21,796 nt of DNA from Bacteroidales bacterium. GTDB lineage: Bacteria > Bacteroidota > Bacteroidia > Bacteroidales > UBA7960. Under the pieces are notes generated by a model. It had not been told where the DNA came from. It saw only the letters and a program-made list of their open reading frames with translations, and searched no databases. Below are positions 8,782 through 15,357 of the stretch, piece by piece. The position numbers and the translations under genes were made by a program. The DNA lies in NCBI GenBank assembly GCA_007122505.1, contig SKTQ01000322.1:1-21796 (forward strand), in the 5' to 3' direction. The first letter of the stretch is position 1. Every line of letters starts with the position of its first letter.

Positions 8782-10710
8782 ATGAGAACAAATTATTTTC
8801 GCCTGATTGCCTGCATACTTATTGTCTTTGCCATTACTATTGGCAATGGTATGCCGGTGCAGGCACAAAACCAGGAATCGGCAGGAACCTTTCAATTGAC
8901 GGATAAGGCAGCTCTGGGTTCGTTTATTGACGGCCTGATAGAGGCTTACATGAAGGAGCAAAAAGCTGCAGCGGCTGTGGTTTCCGTAGTTCACAGGGGA
9001 GAAATCCTGTATCAGCAGGGCTATGGCTATGCCGACATTGAAAACCGTATCCCGGCAGATCCTCAAAATACACTGTTCAGGATAGGGTCCATCTCCAAGC
9101 TGTTTCTCTGGGTCGCGGTATTGCAACAGGTTGAGCTGGGAAACCTGGACCTGGATACTGACATCAACCAGTACATTACTGCCTTCCGCATTCCCGACAC
9201 ATTTGATGACCCAATTACCTTGCGAAGCCTTATGTCGCACACCCCCGGCTTTGAAGATGTTTTGCTGCATTTGTTTAAACGTGAAGGAGATGATGTGGAT
9301 CCGCTGGAAGAAATTCTCAGGAAACAAATGCCCCGCAGGGTAAGGCCTCCAATGCAGGAAGCAGCATACAGCAACCATGGCACCGGACTGGCGCAATACC
9401 TTGTTGAGCTTGTCAGTGGCATGCCCTTTGAAACCTATGTGGAGCAACAGATTTTAGCACCCCTGGGCATGAATGCCACTACTTTCCGTCAACCTTTGCC
9501 ACCGCACTTGCGTGAACGTATGGCCAAAGGATACGCCTGGCAGGATGGGATGTTTGAAGAAAAATTGTTCGAAATTGTTCCCATGACCGGCGCCGGTGGC
9601 GCATCTTCTACCGCAGCTGATATGACCGTATTCATGAACGCGCTCATGAACCAAACACGCCATGATACCATCAGCCTGCTGGATTCTGCAACCTATGCCA
9701 TCATGAAAAAACCTGTGCTTGTGCATGCAAGACATATGAATCCGGCCCTGCACGGGTTCCTGGACCTCAGCCCGGCACACCTTGGAATCATCGGTCATGC
9801 AGGAAACACTTTTGTTTTTCACTCGCTGCTGGCCATGTTTCCGGACCACGATACCGGTGTGTTCTTGTCCTTTAGCGGTCAGAGTGCCGCCGCAGCCTAT
9901 ATTAGGATCATTGAGCATTTTAGCAACCGTTTCTTTCCACAGCCCGAAACAAGCCCGGCCACTATCGAACTGGATAAAGCTTATCTGAAAGGTTTTACAG
10001 GTAATTACATGCTGAACCGGCGGCCACATTCTTCCATGCTGAAAATCGTCGGCTACCTGAACACAATAAGCGTCGATATAGACGACAACAATTTAATTTT
10101 CACAGACTTTATGGGAGGGAAACACCTGATTTTCCCGATCGACAGCACTACATTCCACATCGAATCCAACAATACATTTGTAGGCTTTTACCGTCCGGAA
10201 GGCAAAAAGGCACAAAAAATATTTTTAAGTAACTTCCCCATTATGGCGGGTGAAAGAGCAACCGGGTTAAGAAACATGAACCTGCACCTGTTCCTTTTTC
10301 TGATTACTCTTTTTTGCATGCTGTATATCCTGATTGTTTGGCCCTGGCTTTACTTTGCCCGCAAATTGTATGAGAAAAAACCCCGCACACGACATGCATT
10401 ACCCCTGTCATCAAGAGCTGCCGGCTGGATCAGTGCGTTTTTCCTGCTGTTATTTTTGTTGTTGTTTGCAATGGGAACAGGGAAAGGCGTAGAAATTGTA
10501 TATGCAATTCCATCGTCCATAAAAATCGGCCTGTTCTTCCCCATAGCCGCCATTCTATTTATTTTGATCATGATGTGGCATAGCATCTATATTTGGAAAA
10601 CACCCAACATAAAAAATATCAGCAGATTGTTCTATAACCTGGCTACACTGGTATTTTTTCTTAGCATCCTCCAGTTGTATTATTTCCATTTACTGGGATG
10701 GCGTTTTTGA
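8782..10710 (+). CDS. membrane-anchored serine hydrolase, beta-lactamase-related (class C/AmpH-like)
   Basis: Serine hydrolase of the beta-lactamase-related family, 642 residues from the ATG at 8782. That start opens a clean signal peptide (MRTNYFR, hydrophobic core, PVQAQ). An earlier ATG at 8722 would add 20 residues that spoil it. Catalytic motifs are SISK (Ser103, Lys106), YSN (Tyr196-Asn198) and HAG (His339-Gly341). A small beta-rich domain at about 397-480 follows. Four C-terminal membrane helices lie at about 500-525, 547-566, 580-602 and 616-636. The catalytic domain should therefore sit in the periplasm, held to the inner membrane. Likely substrates are D-amino-acid peptides, beta-lactams or esters; the sequence does not decide. 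The unknown lipoprotein gene starts 19-106 bases downstream and may be co-transcribed. Confidence 0.85.
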   Translation: MRTNYFRLIACILIVFAITIGNGMPVQAQNQESAGTFQLTDKAALGSFIDGLIEAYMKEQKAAAAVVSVVHRGEILYQQGYGYADIENRIPADPQNTLFRIGSISKLFLWVAVLQQVELGNLDLDTDINQYITAFRIPDTFDDPITLRSLMSHTPGFEDVLLHLFKREGDDVDPLEEILRKQMPRRVRPPMQEAAYSNHGTGLAQYLVELVSGMPFETYVEQQILAPLGMNATTFRQPLPPHLRERMAKGYAWQDGMFEEKLFEIVPMTGAGGASSTAADMTVFMNALMNQTRHDTISLLDSATYAIMKKPVLVHARHMNPALHGFLDLSPAHLGIIGHAGNTFVFHSLLAMFPDHDTGVFLSFSGQSAAAAYIRIIEHFSNRFFPQPETSPATIELDKAYLKGFTGNYMLNRRPHSSMLKIVGYLNTISVDIDDNNLIFTDFMGGKHLIFPIDSTTFHIESNNTFVGFYRPEGKKAQKIFLSNFPIMAGERATGLRNMNLHLFLFLITLFCMLYILIVWPWLYFARKLYEKKPRTRHALPLSSRAAGWISAFFLLLFLLLFAMGTGKGVEIVYAIPSSIKIGLFFPIAAILFILIMMWHSIYIWKTPNIKNISRLFYNLATLVFFLSILQLYYFHLLGWRF

Positions 10711-10816
10711 TCATTGAAAGCTTTGGGAAATGATGATTGCATTTCCCAGTCAGCAAAAAAAACCAGGCAATATGTTCAGAAGAAAAGAATATTGGTCCGA
10801 AAGCACACCCAAAACG

Positions 10817-11488
10817 GTGAAGATATATAATCAACATCGTGTTGCAAAGGCATTTTTTTTGCCTGCACTATGGATGATGATAATCATCATGTATGCATGC
10901 GGTCAAACAGATAAAGAAGAAGAATGGCCTGACCAGCGTTTGCAGCGCTGGCTGACTTATTATGACCTCAGTTTGGATGAATTTGAAAAAGTGGGCAGGT
11001 TTGAACGGTCATACAAGGTGGAGCACCCATATGAACCGCTGACGGACAACCTTTTCGCCTCGCTGTATATATATTCTGCAGACTCTCTTTTAGCTATTGA
11101 TCTCGACAGTTATCACAGTGTGCTGGAAGTAAAAGATGATGGAACATTGTTTTATGCAGGCAGAGAACCGGATATGGAGGTGGGACTTATAGACTTTGAA
11201 AAAGGCCTGAGAAAAAGAATACTCTTTTGCGGTCCGATATGCATGTTTGAAGAAGCGACATTTCATCCCGACGGCAGAATTGTTGTTGCCGGATTTTCTG
11301 AAAATGACGCTGGCTACAAACCTGCATTGTGGTTTGTGGATCAGAAAAATTCCGCCGTCACTTTTTATCAGGCAAAAAAACCATTCCCGACGAAAAAAAT
11401 CAGATACATCTCCGACAAACGGCTCAGTCACATCGAATTTTGGTTTGATCATATTGATTTTATTGATCAGCCCGATATTCCATTGTGA
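10817..11488 (+). CDS. unrecognised lipoprotein
   Basis: I do not recognise this family. From a GTG at 10817 the product is 223 residues with a basic start (VKIYNQHRVAK), a hydrophobic core and Cys28 in MYACGQ, a good lipoprotein signal. The longest ATG frame starts at 10730 and adds 29 hydrophilic residues, which would make the signal abnormally long; the true start is uncertain. After the cysteine comes a charged linker (DKEEEWPD) and a mixed alpha/beta region of about 190 residues. Short strands such as LFYAGREPDMEVGLID and HPDGRIVVAGF recall a partial beta-propeller, but no repeat is clear. It sits just behind the serine hydrolase with no terminator between them. An outer-membrane or periplasmic anchored location is likely. 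Confidence 0.6.
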   Translation: MKIYNQHRVAKAFFLPALWMMIIIMYACGQTDKEEEWPDQRLQRWLTYYDLSLDEFEKVGRFERSYKVEHPYEPLTDNLFASLYIYSADSLLAIDLDSYHSVLEVKDDGTLFYAGREPDMEVGLIDFEKGLRKRILFCGPICMFEEATFHPDGRIVVAGFSENDAGYKPALWFVDQKNSAVTFYQAKKPFPTKKIRYISDKRLSHIEFWFDHIDFIDQPDIPL

Positions 11489-11499
11489 TCCTTTTGTTA

Positions 11500-11507
11500 T
11501 ACCTTTG
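11500..11507 (+). promoter_or_regulatory. -7 element of DUF5916 gene promoter
   Basis: TACCTTTG matches the Bacteroidota -7 consensus TAnnTTTG exactly. Transcription would begin near 11512-11515, about 30 bases before the ATG at 11542. The -33 region is weak (TTC about 19 bases upstream). Its position downstream of the alternative GTG start at 11485 favours the later ATG. Confidence 0.45.
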
Positions 11508-11541
11508 CCCCCGGTTTCATTTTATTTGGGGTTTTGTTTTT

Positions 11542-14016
11542 ATGATGATCCGCATATTTTCACTCCGCATAATTCTTATTTGTATTTTTCTGTTGCTACA
11601 GGCAAACTGCCTGAAAGCTTTAAACAGCCAACGTAAAGAGCTGACAGCTGTGCGTACCCCGACTCCGCCTCAGATCGACGGCACCATGCGCGACCCAGCC
11701 TGGGAAAAAGCAAATGTAGCTTCAGGTTTTTACCAATATGAACCCCACAATGACCGTCCGGCAAGCTTTGGCACACAGGTTAGGATTCTGTATGACGATG
11801 AAGCAATCTACATCGCGGCAAAGATGTTTGACAGCAGGCCCGACAGTATCCTAAAGGAATTGGGCTTACGTAACTCCGGAGATAATTTGAACGCTGACCG
11901 GTTTTACATCGATATCAACCCTTTCGATGACGGCATCTCCGGGTTTCGCTTTCAGTTATCGGCATCAGGTGTTCAGACAGATGCCAATTTATCAGGACGT
12001 GGAAGGCATGGCGACCTGAACTGGGATGCGGTGTGGATCAGTGCTGTTAGCATCACGGATGAAGGTTGGATAGCGGAGTTTAAGATTCCTTATGCAGCCC
12101 TGCGATTTCCGAGAGGGGATATTCAGGAGTGGGGTATCAATTTTTGGAGGGAAATCCGCAGGACCAGGGAGACCTCAAGCTGGAATTATGTTGACCGGCG
12201 TATTGGCGAAAACATGGCTTACATGGGCAAACTCACCGGCTTGAGAGGTATCACTCCCCCGGTAAGACTGGCGTTCTATCCATACCTGTCCAATTACCTG
12301 GAAAAAAACGGCTTTGACCGCGGTTGGGCAAATTCCTTTAACGGTGGCATCGACCTCAAGTACGGTATCAGTCATAGTTTCACCATGGATATGACCCTCA
12401 TCCCCGACTTTGGCCAGGTGCAGTCGGATGCAAAAGTGTTGAACCTTACACCATATGAAATTAAGTACGATGAGAACAGGCAGTTCTTTACAGAAGGCAT
12501 TGAATTATTTGAAAGGGCAGACCTTTTTTACTCGAGGCGCATTGGCGACAGGCCGCGAAGCTACTCTAAAGCTGTTCAGGAACTGGGAAACGATGAGATC
12601 ATCCGCGAGAATCCGCTGGAAACACGTCTGATCAATGCTACCAAACTATCAGGCCGGACCTCCGGCGGTCTTGGTCTGGGATTCTTTAATGCCATGACCG
12701 CAGCCAGCCAAGCCGTTTTGAAAGACACCATCACCGGTGAAATCAGGGAAATCACCACACAGCCTTTTACAAACTACAACCTCGTTGTGCTGGATCAAAG
12801 CCTTCCCAACAACTCCTTCGTAAGCCTGATCAATACCAATGTGGCCGGCTCGGCAGAAGGATATACCGCCAATGTTACAGGTACCGAATTCAGACTGCTG
12901 GATCGCAGCAACATGTTTCGCATCAGTGGATCAGGGGCCCTCAGCCAGCAATACTATAGCAAAAGCAGCAATGAATTTGGATATAAATACAATATGCAAG
13001 TGGGCAAAGTGGGCGGAAACTGGCGTTACCACTACAGCCGCAATGTAATCAGCGACACCTATAACCAGAACGATATGGGTTTTTTGAGGCGAAACAATCA
13101 AATGAACGACGGTTTTACCTTAAGCTACAATATTTTTGACCCGTTCTGGAGATTCTGGCGTCTGACCAATTCATTCAGCATCAATTACGCCCGTTTGTAT
13201 GAACCCAGGAGATTTACCTCCCTGGAATTGAGCCACAATATGATGGTGCTGTTTGACACCCGTTTTCACATCAGTCTCAACACGCGTTATCAACCAAGGG
13301 GCGAACGTGACTTTTTTGAACCCCGTGTACCCGGCAGATACTTCAGAATTGATGAAGCATTCAGCATGCATATGACCTATTCGTCTGATTACAGGAGGCG
13401 GTTGTTTTTCGATGGCAGTTTTCAGTTTTCCAGGTCTCATACTGCCGAAAAGCAGGATATCTTTGGTTTGATGATCAGGCCAACGGTGAGGGTCAGCGAC
13501 CGTCTAAACACCTCCTACGGAATTACATACAATGAACGGATCAACGATATTGGCTATGTATCCCATAGTCATGCAGACTCCATCTTTTTTGGCCGGCGGC
13601 AGTCACCAACGATCACCAATACATTGCGAACCACCTTTATATTTACCAATAACCTTTCTTTGGATTTTAACCTCAGGCATTACTGGTCAAGGGTGGAATA
13701 TGACGGCCAATACTATCTGCTCACGCAGGATGGCAGGCTTGATCCGCTGGACCGGGACCTGGAAGCCCGCGACATTAACTACAATGCTTTTACCATCGAC
13801 TTCCTGGTTACATGGCATTTTGCACCCGGCAGCCAGATGACCGTGGGTTGGAAAAATGTGATCGACCACAGAGAAGATCAAACCTATCCGGGTTATTTTG
13901 ATAATTTTCGGGAAATGCTTGGTCACCCGCAAATCAACAGCTTATCGCTCAGAATACTGTATTATCTGGATTTTCAGTCGGTTCGGCGGCTGAACCGGCA
14001 AATTTTTCAGGGTTAA
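11542..14016 (+). CDS. DUF5916 outer-membrane protein with CBM9-like N-terminal domain
   Basis: About 824 residues. A signal peptide (MMIRIFSLR and a hydrophobic core to about residue 25) is followed at about 40-230 by a family-9-like carbohydrate-binding fold. Its marks are PPQIDGTMRDPAW near the start, then YDDEAIYIAAKMFDS and FYIDINPFDDGISGFRFQL. The rest is the DUF5916 region: ENRQFFTEGIELF and FYSRRIG are typical, followed by aromatic-rich alternating strands characteristic of an outer-membrane barrel. Function is not known for this family; it is common in Bacteroidota and often described only as carbohydrate-binding. A GTG at 11485 overlapping the previous stop could extend the frame by 19 residues, but that start lacks a basic n-region and precedes the probable promoter. 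No SusC/D-like transporters or glycoside hydrolases are nearby. Confidence 0.85.
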   Translation: MMIRIFSLRIILICIFLLLQANCLKALNSQRKELTAVRTPTPPQIDGTMRDPAWEKANVASGFYQYEPHNDRPASFGTQVRILYDDEAIYIAAKMFDSRPDSILKELGLRNSGDNLNADRFYIDINPFDDGISGFRFQLSASGVQTDANLSGRGRHGDLNWDAVWISAVSITDEGWIAEFKIPYAALRFPRGDIQEWGINFWREIRRTRETSSWNYVDRRIGENMAYMGKLTGLRGITPPVRLAFYPYLSNYLEKNGFDRGWANSFNGGIDLKYGISHSFTMDMTLIPDFGQVQSDAKVLNLTPYEIKYDENRQFFTEGIELFERADLFYSRRIGDRPRSYSKAVQELGNDEIIRENPLETRLINATKLSGRTSGGLGLGFFNAMTAASQAVLKDTITGEIREITTQPFTNYNLVVLDQSLPNNSFVSLINTNVAGSAEGYTANVTGTEFRLLDRSNMFRISGSGALSQQYYSKSSNEFGYKYNMQVGKVGGNWRYHYSRNVISDTYNQNDMGFLRRNNQMNDGFTLSYNIFDPFWRFWRLTNSFSINYARLYEPRRFTSLELSHNMMVLFDTRFHISLNTRYQPRGERDFFEPRVPGRYFRIDEAFSMHMTYSSDYRRRLFFDGSFQFSRSHTAEKQDIFGLMIRPTVRVSDRLNTSYGITYNERINDIGYVSHSHADSIFFGRRQSPTITNTLRTTFIFTNNLSLDFNLRHYWSRVEYDGQYYLLTQDGRLDPLDRDLEARDINYNAFTIDFLVTWHFAPGSQMTVGWKNVIDHREDQTYPGYFDNFREMLGHPQINSLSLRILYYLDFQSVRRLNRQIFQG

Positions 14017-14063
14017 GCTAAAAAGTATTTTTTTAAGTTCCGAATCACATTTATCTCATAAAC

Positions 14064-14693
14064 ATGATCTTCAAATCAAAATACAAAGCCTGGATCATTG
14101 CTTTTATGCTCATTTCAAAAATACTTGTCATAACCATGTTGATCCTATTGTGTACCTCATCTGCCGACAGTGAAAAATATGTTTTGGAAAACATTCACGG
14201 GCGTACCAGTATCCGGAATTATACCGGCGATCCGGTTCCCGATGAAAAAATCAGGGAACTGCTGAAAGCTGCCATGGCTGCCCCTTCTTCAAGAAATATC
14301 CAACCCTGGCTGTTTTATGTTGTTAAAGACAGGGAAAAGCTCGACCGGTTAGCCGAGGGCCTTCCCTATGCAAAAATGCTTGGTCAGGCACAGGTGGCTA
14401 TCGTGGTTTGTGGCGATACGCAAAAAGGGAATCCCAATGAAGAACAAAAAATGAACTGGGTGATGGACTGCAGTGCGGCCACTCAAAATTTGCTACTGGC
14501 GGCACATGCATTAGGCCTTGGTGCCGTTTGGACAGGTGTATATCCCTACGAAGAAAGGATTTACGTTGTACGAGAAACCTTGGAAATCCCCGAACATGTA
14601 ATTCCACTTAATGTAATACCCATCGGATATCCCGCTGAGAATCCCAAACCAAAAAACAAGTGGAATCCGGAAAATATCGTTTCGGGCTTTTGA
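14064..14693 (+). CDS. nitroreductase-family protein with N-terminal membrane segment
   Basis: Flavin-dependent nitroreductase-fold protein, 209 residues. FMN-binding and fold motifs are RTSIR (47-51), APSSRNIQPW (73-82), WVMDCSAATQNLLLAAHALG (132-151) and GAVWTG (153-158). Enzymes of this family reduce nitro groups, quinones or flavins with NAD(P)H. The unusual part is residues 1-30: a basic start (MIFKSKYK), a strongly hydrophobic run and Cys30 (ILLC) just before the catalytic domain. It could be a lipoprotein with a poor lipobox (Leu at -1) or an inner-membrane anchor. A cytosolic version would need a much later start, and no good one is present. The start ATG is 48 bases after the DUF5916 stop. 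Family secure; substrate and location uncertain. Confidence 0.85.
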   Translation: MIFKSKYKAWIIAFMLISKILVITMLILLCTSSADSEKYVLENIHGRTSIRNYTGDPVPDEKIRELLKAAMAAPSSRNIQPWLFYVVKDREKLDRLAEGLPYAKMLGQAQVAIVVCGDTQKGNPNEEQKMNWVMDCSAATQNLLLAAHALGLGAVWTGVYPYEERIYVVRETLEIPEHVIPLNVIPIGYPAENPKPKNKWNPENIVSGF

Positions 14694-14818
14694 CAACAAA
14701 CCTGTCGCATCTTTCATGGATCATCACAGGTAAAAAAGCCTGAATGACCACTCATTTGTTGTTGCACTTCTTGAAAGAAGATGATCATCATGCACAATAC
14801 GAGACAGATGAAAACCAT

Positions 14819-14879
14819 TGATTGACAACCCTGAATATAATGACAACTGCCATACAACCTGTGGTTAGCCTGTCAATCA
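14819..14879. repeat. 9-bp inverted repeat upstream of rpsO promoter
   Basis: TGATTGACA (14819-14827) and TGTCAATCA (14871-14879) are exact reverse complements 43 bases apart, ending 26 bases before the -33 box of rpsO. A smaller AACC/GGTT pair lies between them. This could be an operator-like site or a weak transcript-end structure for the nitroreductase gene; nothing in the sequence decides. Confidence 0.3.
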
Positions 14880-14905
14880 TGGGTAAAGAAATATTTTTCA
14901 AAAAC

Positions 14906-14936
14906 TTTGTTATAATAAAAATAGTTCGTACTTTTG
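14906..14936 (+). promoter_or_regulatory. near-consensus promoter for rpsO cluster
   Basis: TTTG (14906-14909), 19 bases, then TACTTTTG (14929-14936): an exact match to the Bacteroidota -33 TTTG / -7 TAnnTTTG consensus with standard spacing. The start of transcription should be near 14941-14944, leaving a leader of about 50 bases that is very rich in A. This is the clearest promoter in the window and precedes the ribosomal protein S15 gene. Confidence 0.75.
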
Positions 14937-14991
14937 CAGGCCTGTAATTCAAGGAAAAATCAAGAAGAAAAGACTAAAAAAATTTAAAAAG

Positions 14992-15261
14992 ATGTACTTA
15001 AATCCGGAAATTAAGAAGAATATTTTCAAGGAATATGGCGGCGGGGACTCCGATACCGGCTCTCCGGAAAGCCAGGTGGCGTTGTTTACCCATCGTATCA
15101 AGCACTTGACAAATCATTTGAAAACCAACAAAAAGGACATAAATACACGTCGCTCACTGGTTTTATTGGTAGGAAAGAGGAGAAAACTGCTCAATTATCT
15201 GAAGAACAACGACATTGAACGTTACAGAGCGATTATCAAAAAACTGAACCTTAGAAAGTAA
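14992..15261 (+). CDS. rpsO: 30S ribosomal protein S15
   Basis: Small-subunit ribosomal protein S15, 89 residues, the standard family length. It binds the central domain of 16S rRNA early in subunit assembly. Conserved features are GGGDSDTGSPESQVA (16-30), the HRIKHLTNHLKTNKKD stretch and the basic RRSLVLLVGKRRKLLNYL helix. The only good start is the ATG at 14992, with no strong Shine-Dalgarno but an A-rich leader. It is the first gene of rpsO-pnp-rpoD-rpe, has a strong promoter, and is followed by an intrinsic terminator. The leader of about 50 bases shows no pseudoknot-sized structure of the type used by S15 autoregulation in E. coli. Confidence 0.97.
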   Translation: MYLNPEIKKNIFKEYGGGDSDTGSPESQVALFTHRIKHLTNHLKTNKKDINTRRSLVLLVGKRRKLLNYLKNNDIERYRAIIKKLNLRK

Positions 15262-15278
15262 GGTTACCAACAAAAAGG

Positions 15279-15310
15279 CAGGCAATTACTCGTTAATTGC
15301 CTGTTTTTTT
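15279..15310 (+). terminator. intrinsic terminator after rpsO
   Basis: Perfect 10-bp stem CAGGCAATTA (15279-15288) with TAATTGCCTG (15294-15303) around a 5-base loop, followed directly by seven T (15304-15310). It ends 47 bases before the preferred pnp start. It should end much of the rpsO transcript, so pnp depends on read-through or on a promoter I cannot identify. Confidence 0.88.
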
Positions 15311-15357
15311 ATCTAAACATATAAATGTTTCATATATTTAAGAAGAAAGAAAAGAAG

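Noticed and set aside
8674..9447. Minus-strand open frame of 257 codons opposite the serine hydrolase
   Set aside because: No start context or protein motif; the plus strand carries a clear catalytic domain over the same bases. Antisense shadow.
9454..10029. Minus-strand open frame of 191 codons
   Set aside because: Antisense of the serine hydrolase catalytic and linker regions; the translation looks compositionally random.
8722..14693. Idea that the serine hydrolase, lipoprotein, DUF5916 protein and nitroreductase form a new defence or biosynthetic system
   Set aside because: The DUF5916 gene seems to have its own promoter, the families share no known pathway, and there are no nuclease, NTPase, toxin or carrier-protein genes. 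Only the hydrolase-lipoprotein pair is worth testing.
14700..14731. ACCTGT/ACAGGT inverted repeat after the nitroreductase
   Set aside because: Followed by A rather than T on the coding strand, so it is not a terminator for that gene; 6 bp is easily chance.
14744..14821. Short open frame of 25 codons between the nitroreductase and rpsO
   Set aside because: No ribosome site, no recognisable motif and too short to distinguish from chance.
15325..15357. Earlier in-frame ATG for pnp
   Set aside because: Adds 11 mostly basic residues not expected of PNPase; the ATG at 15358 has a purine-rich stretch before it and matches the family N-terminus better.
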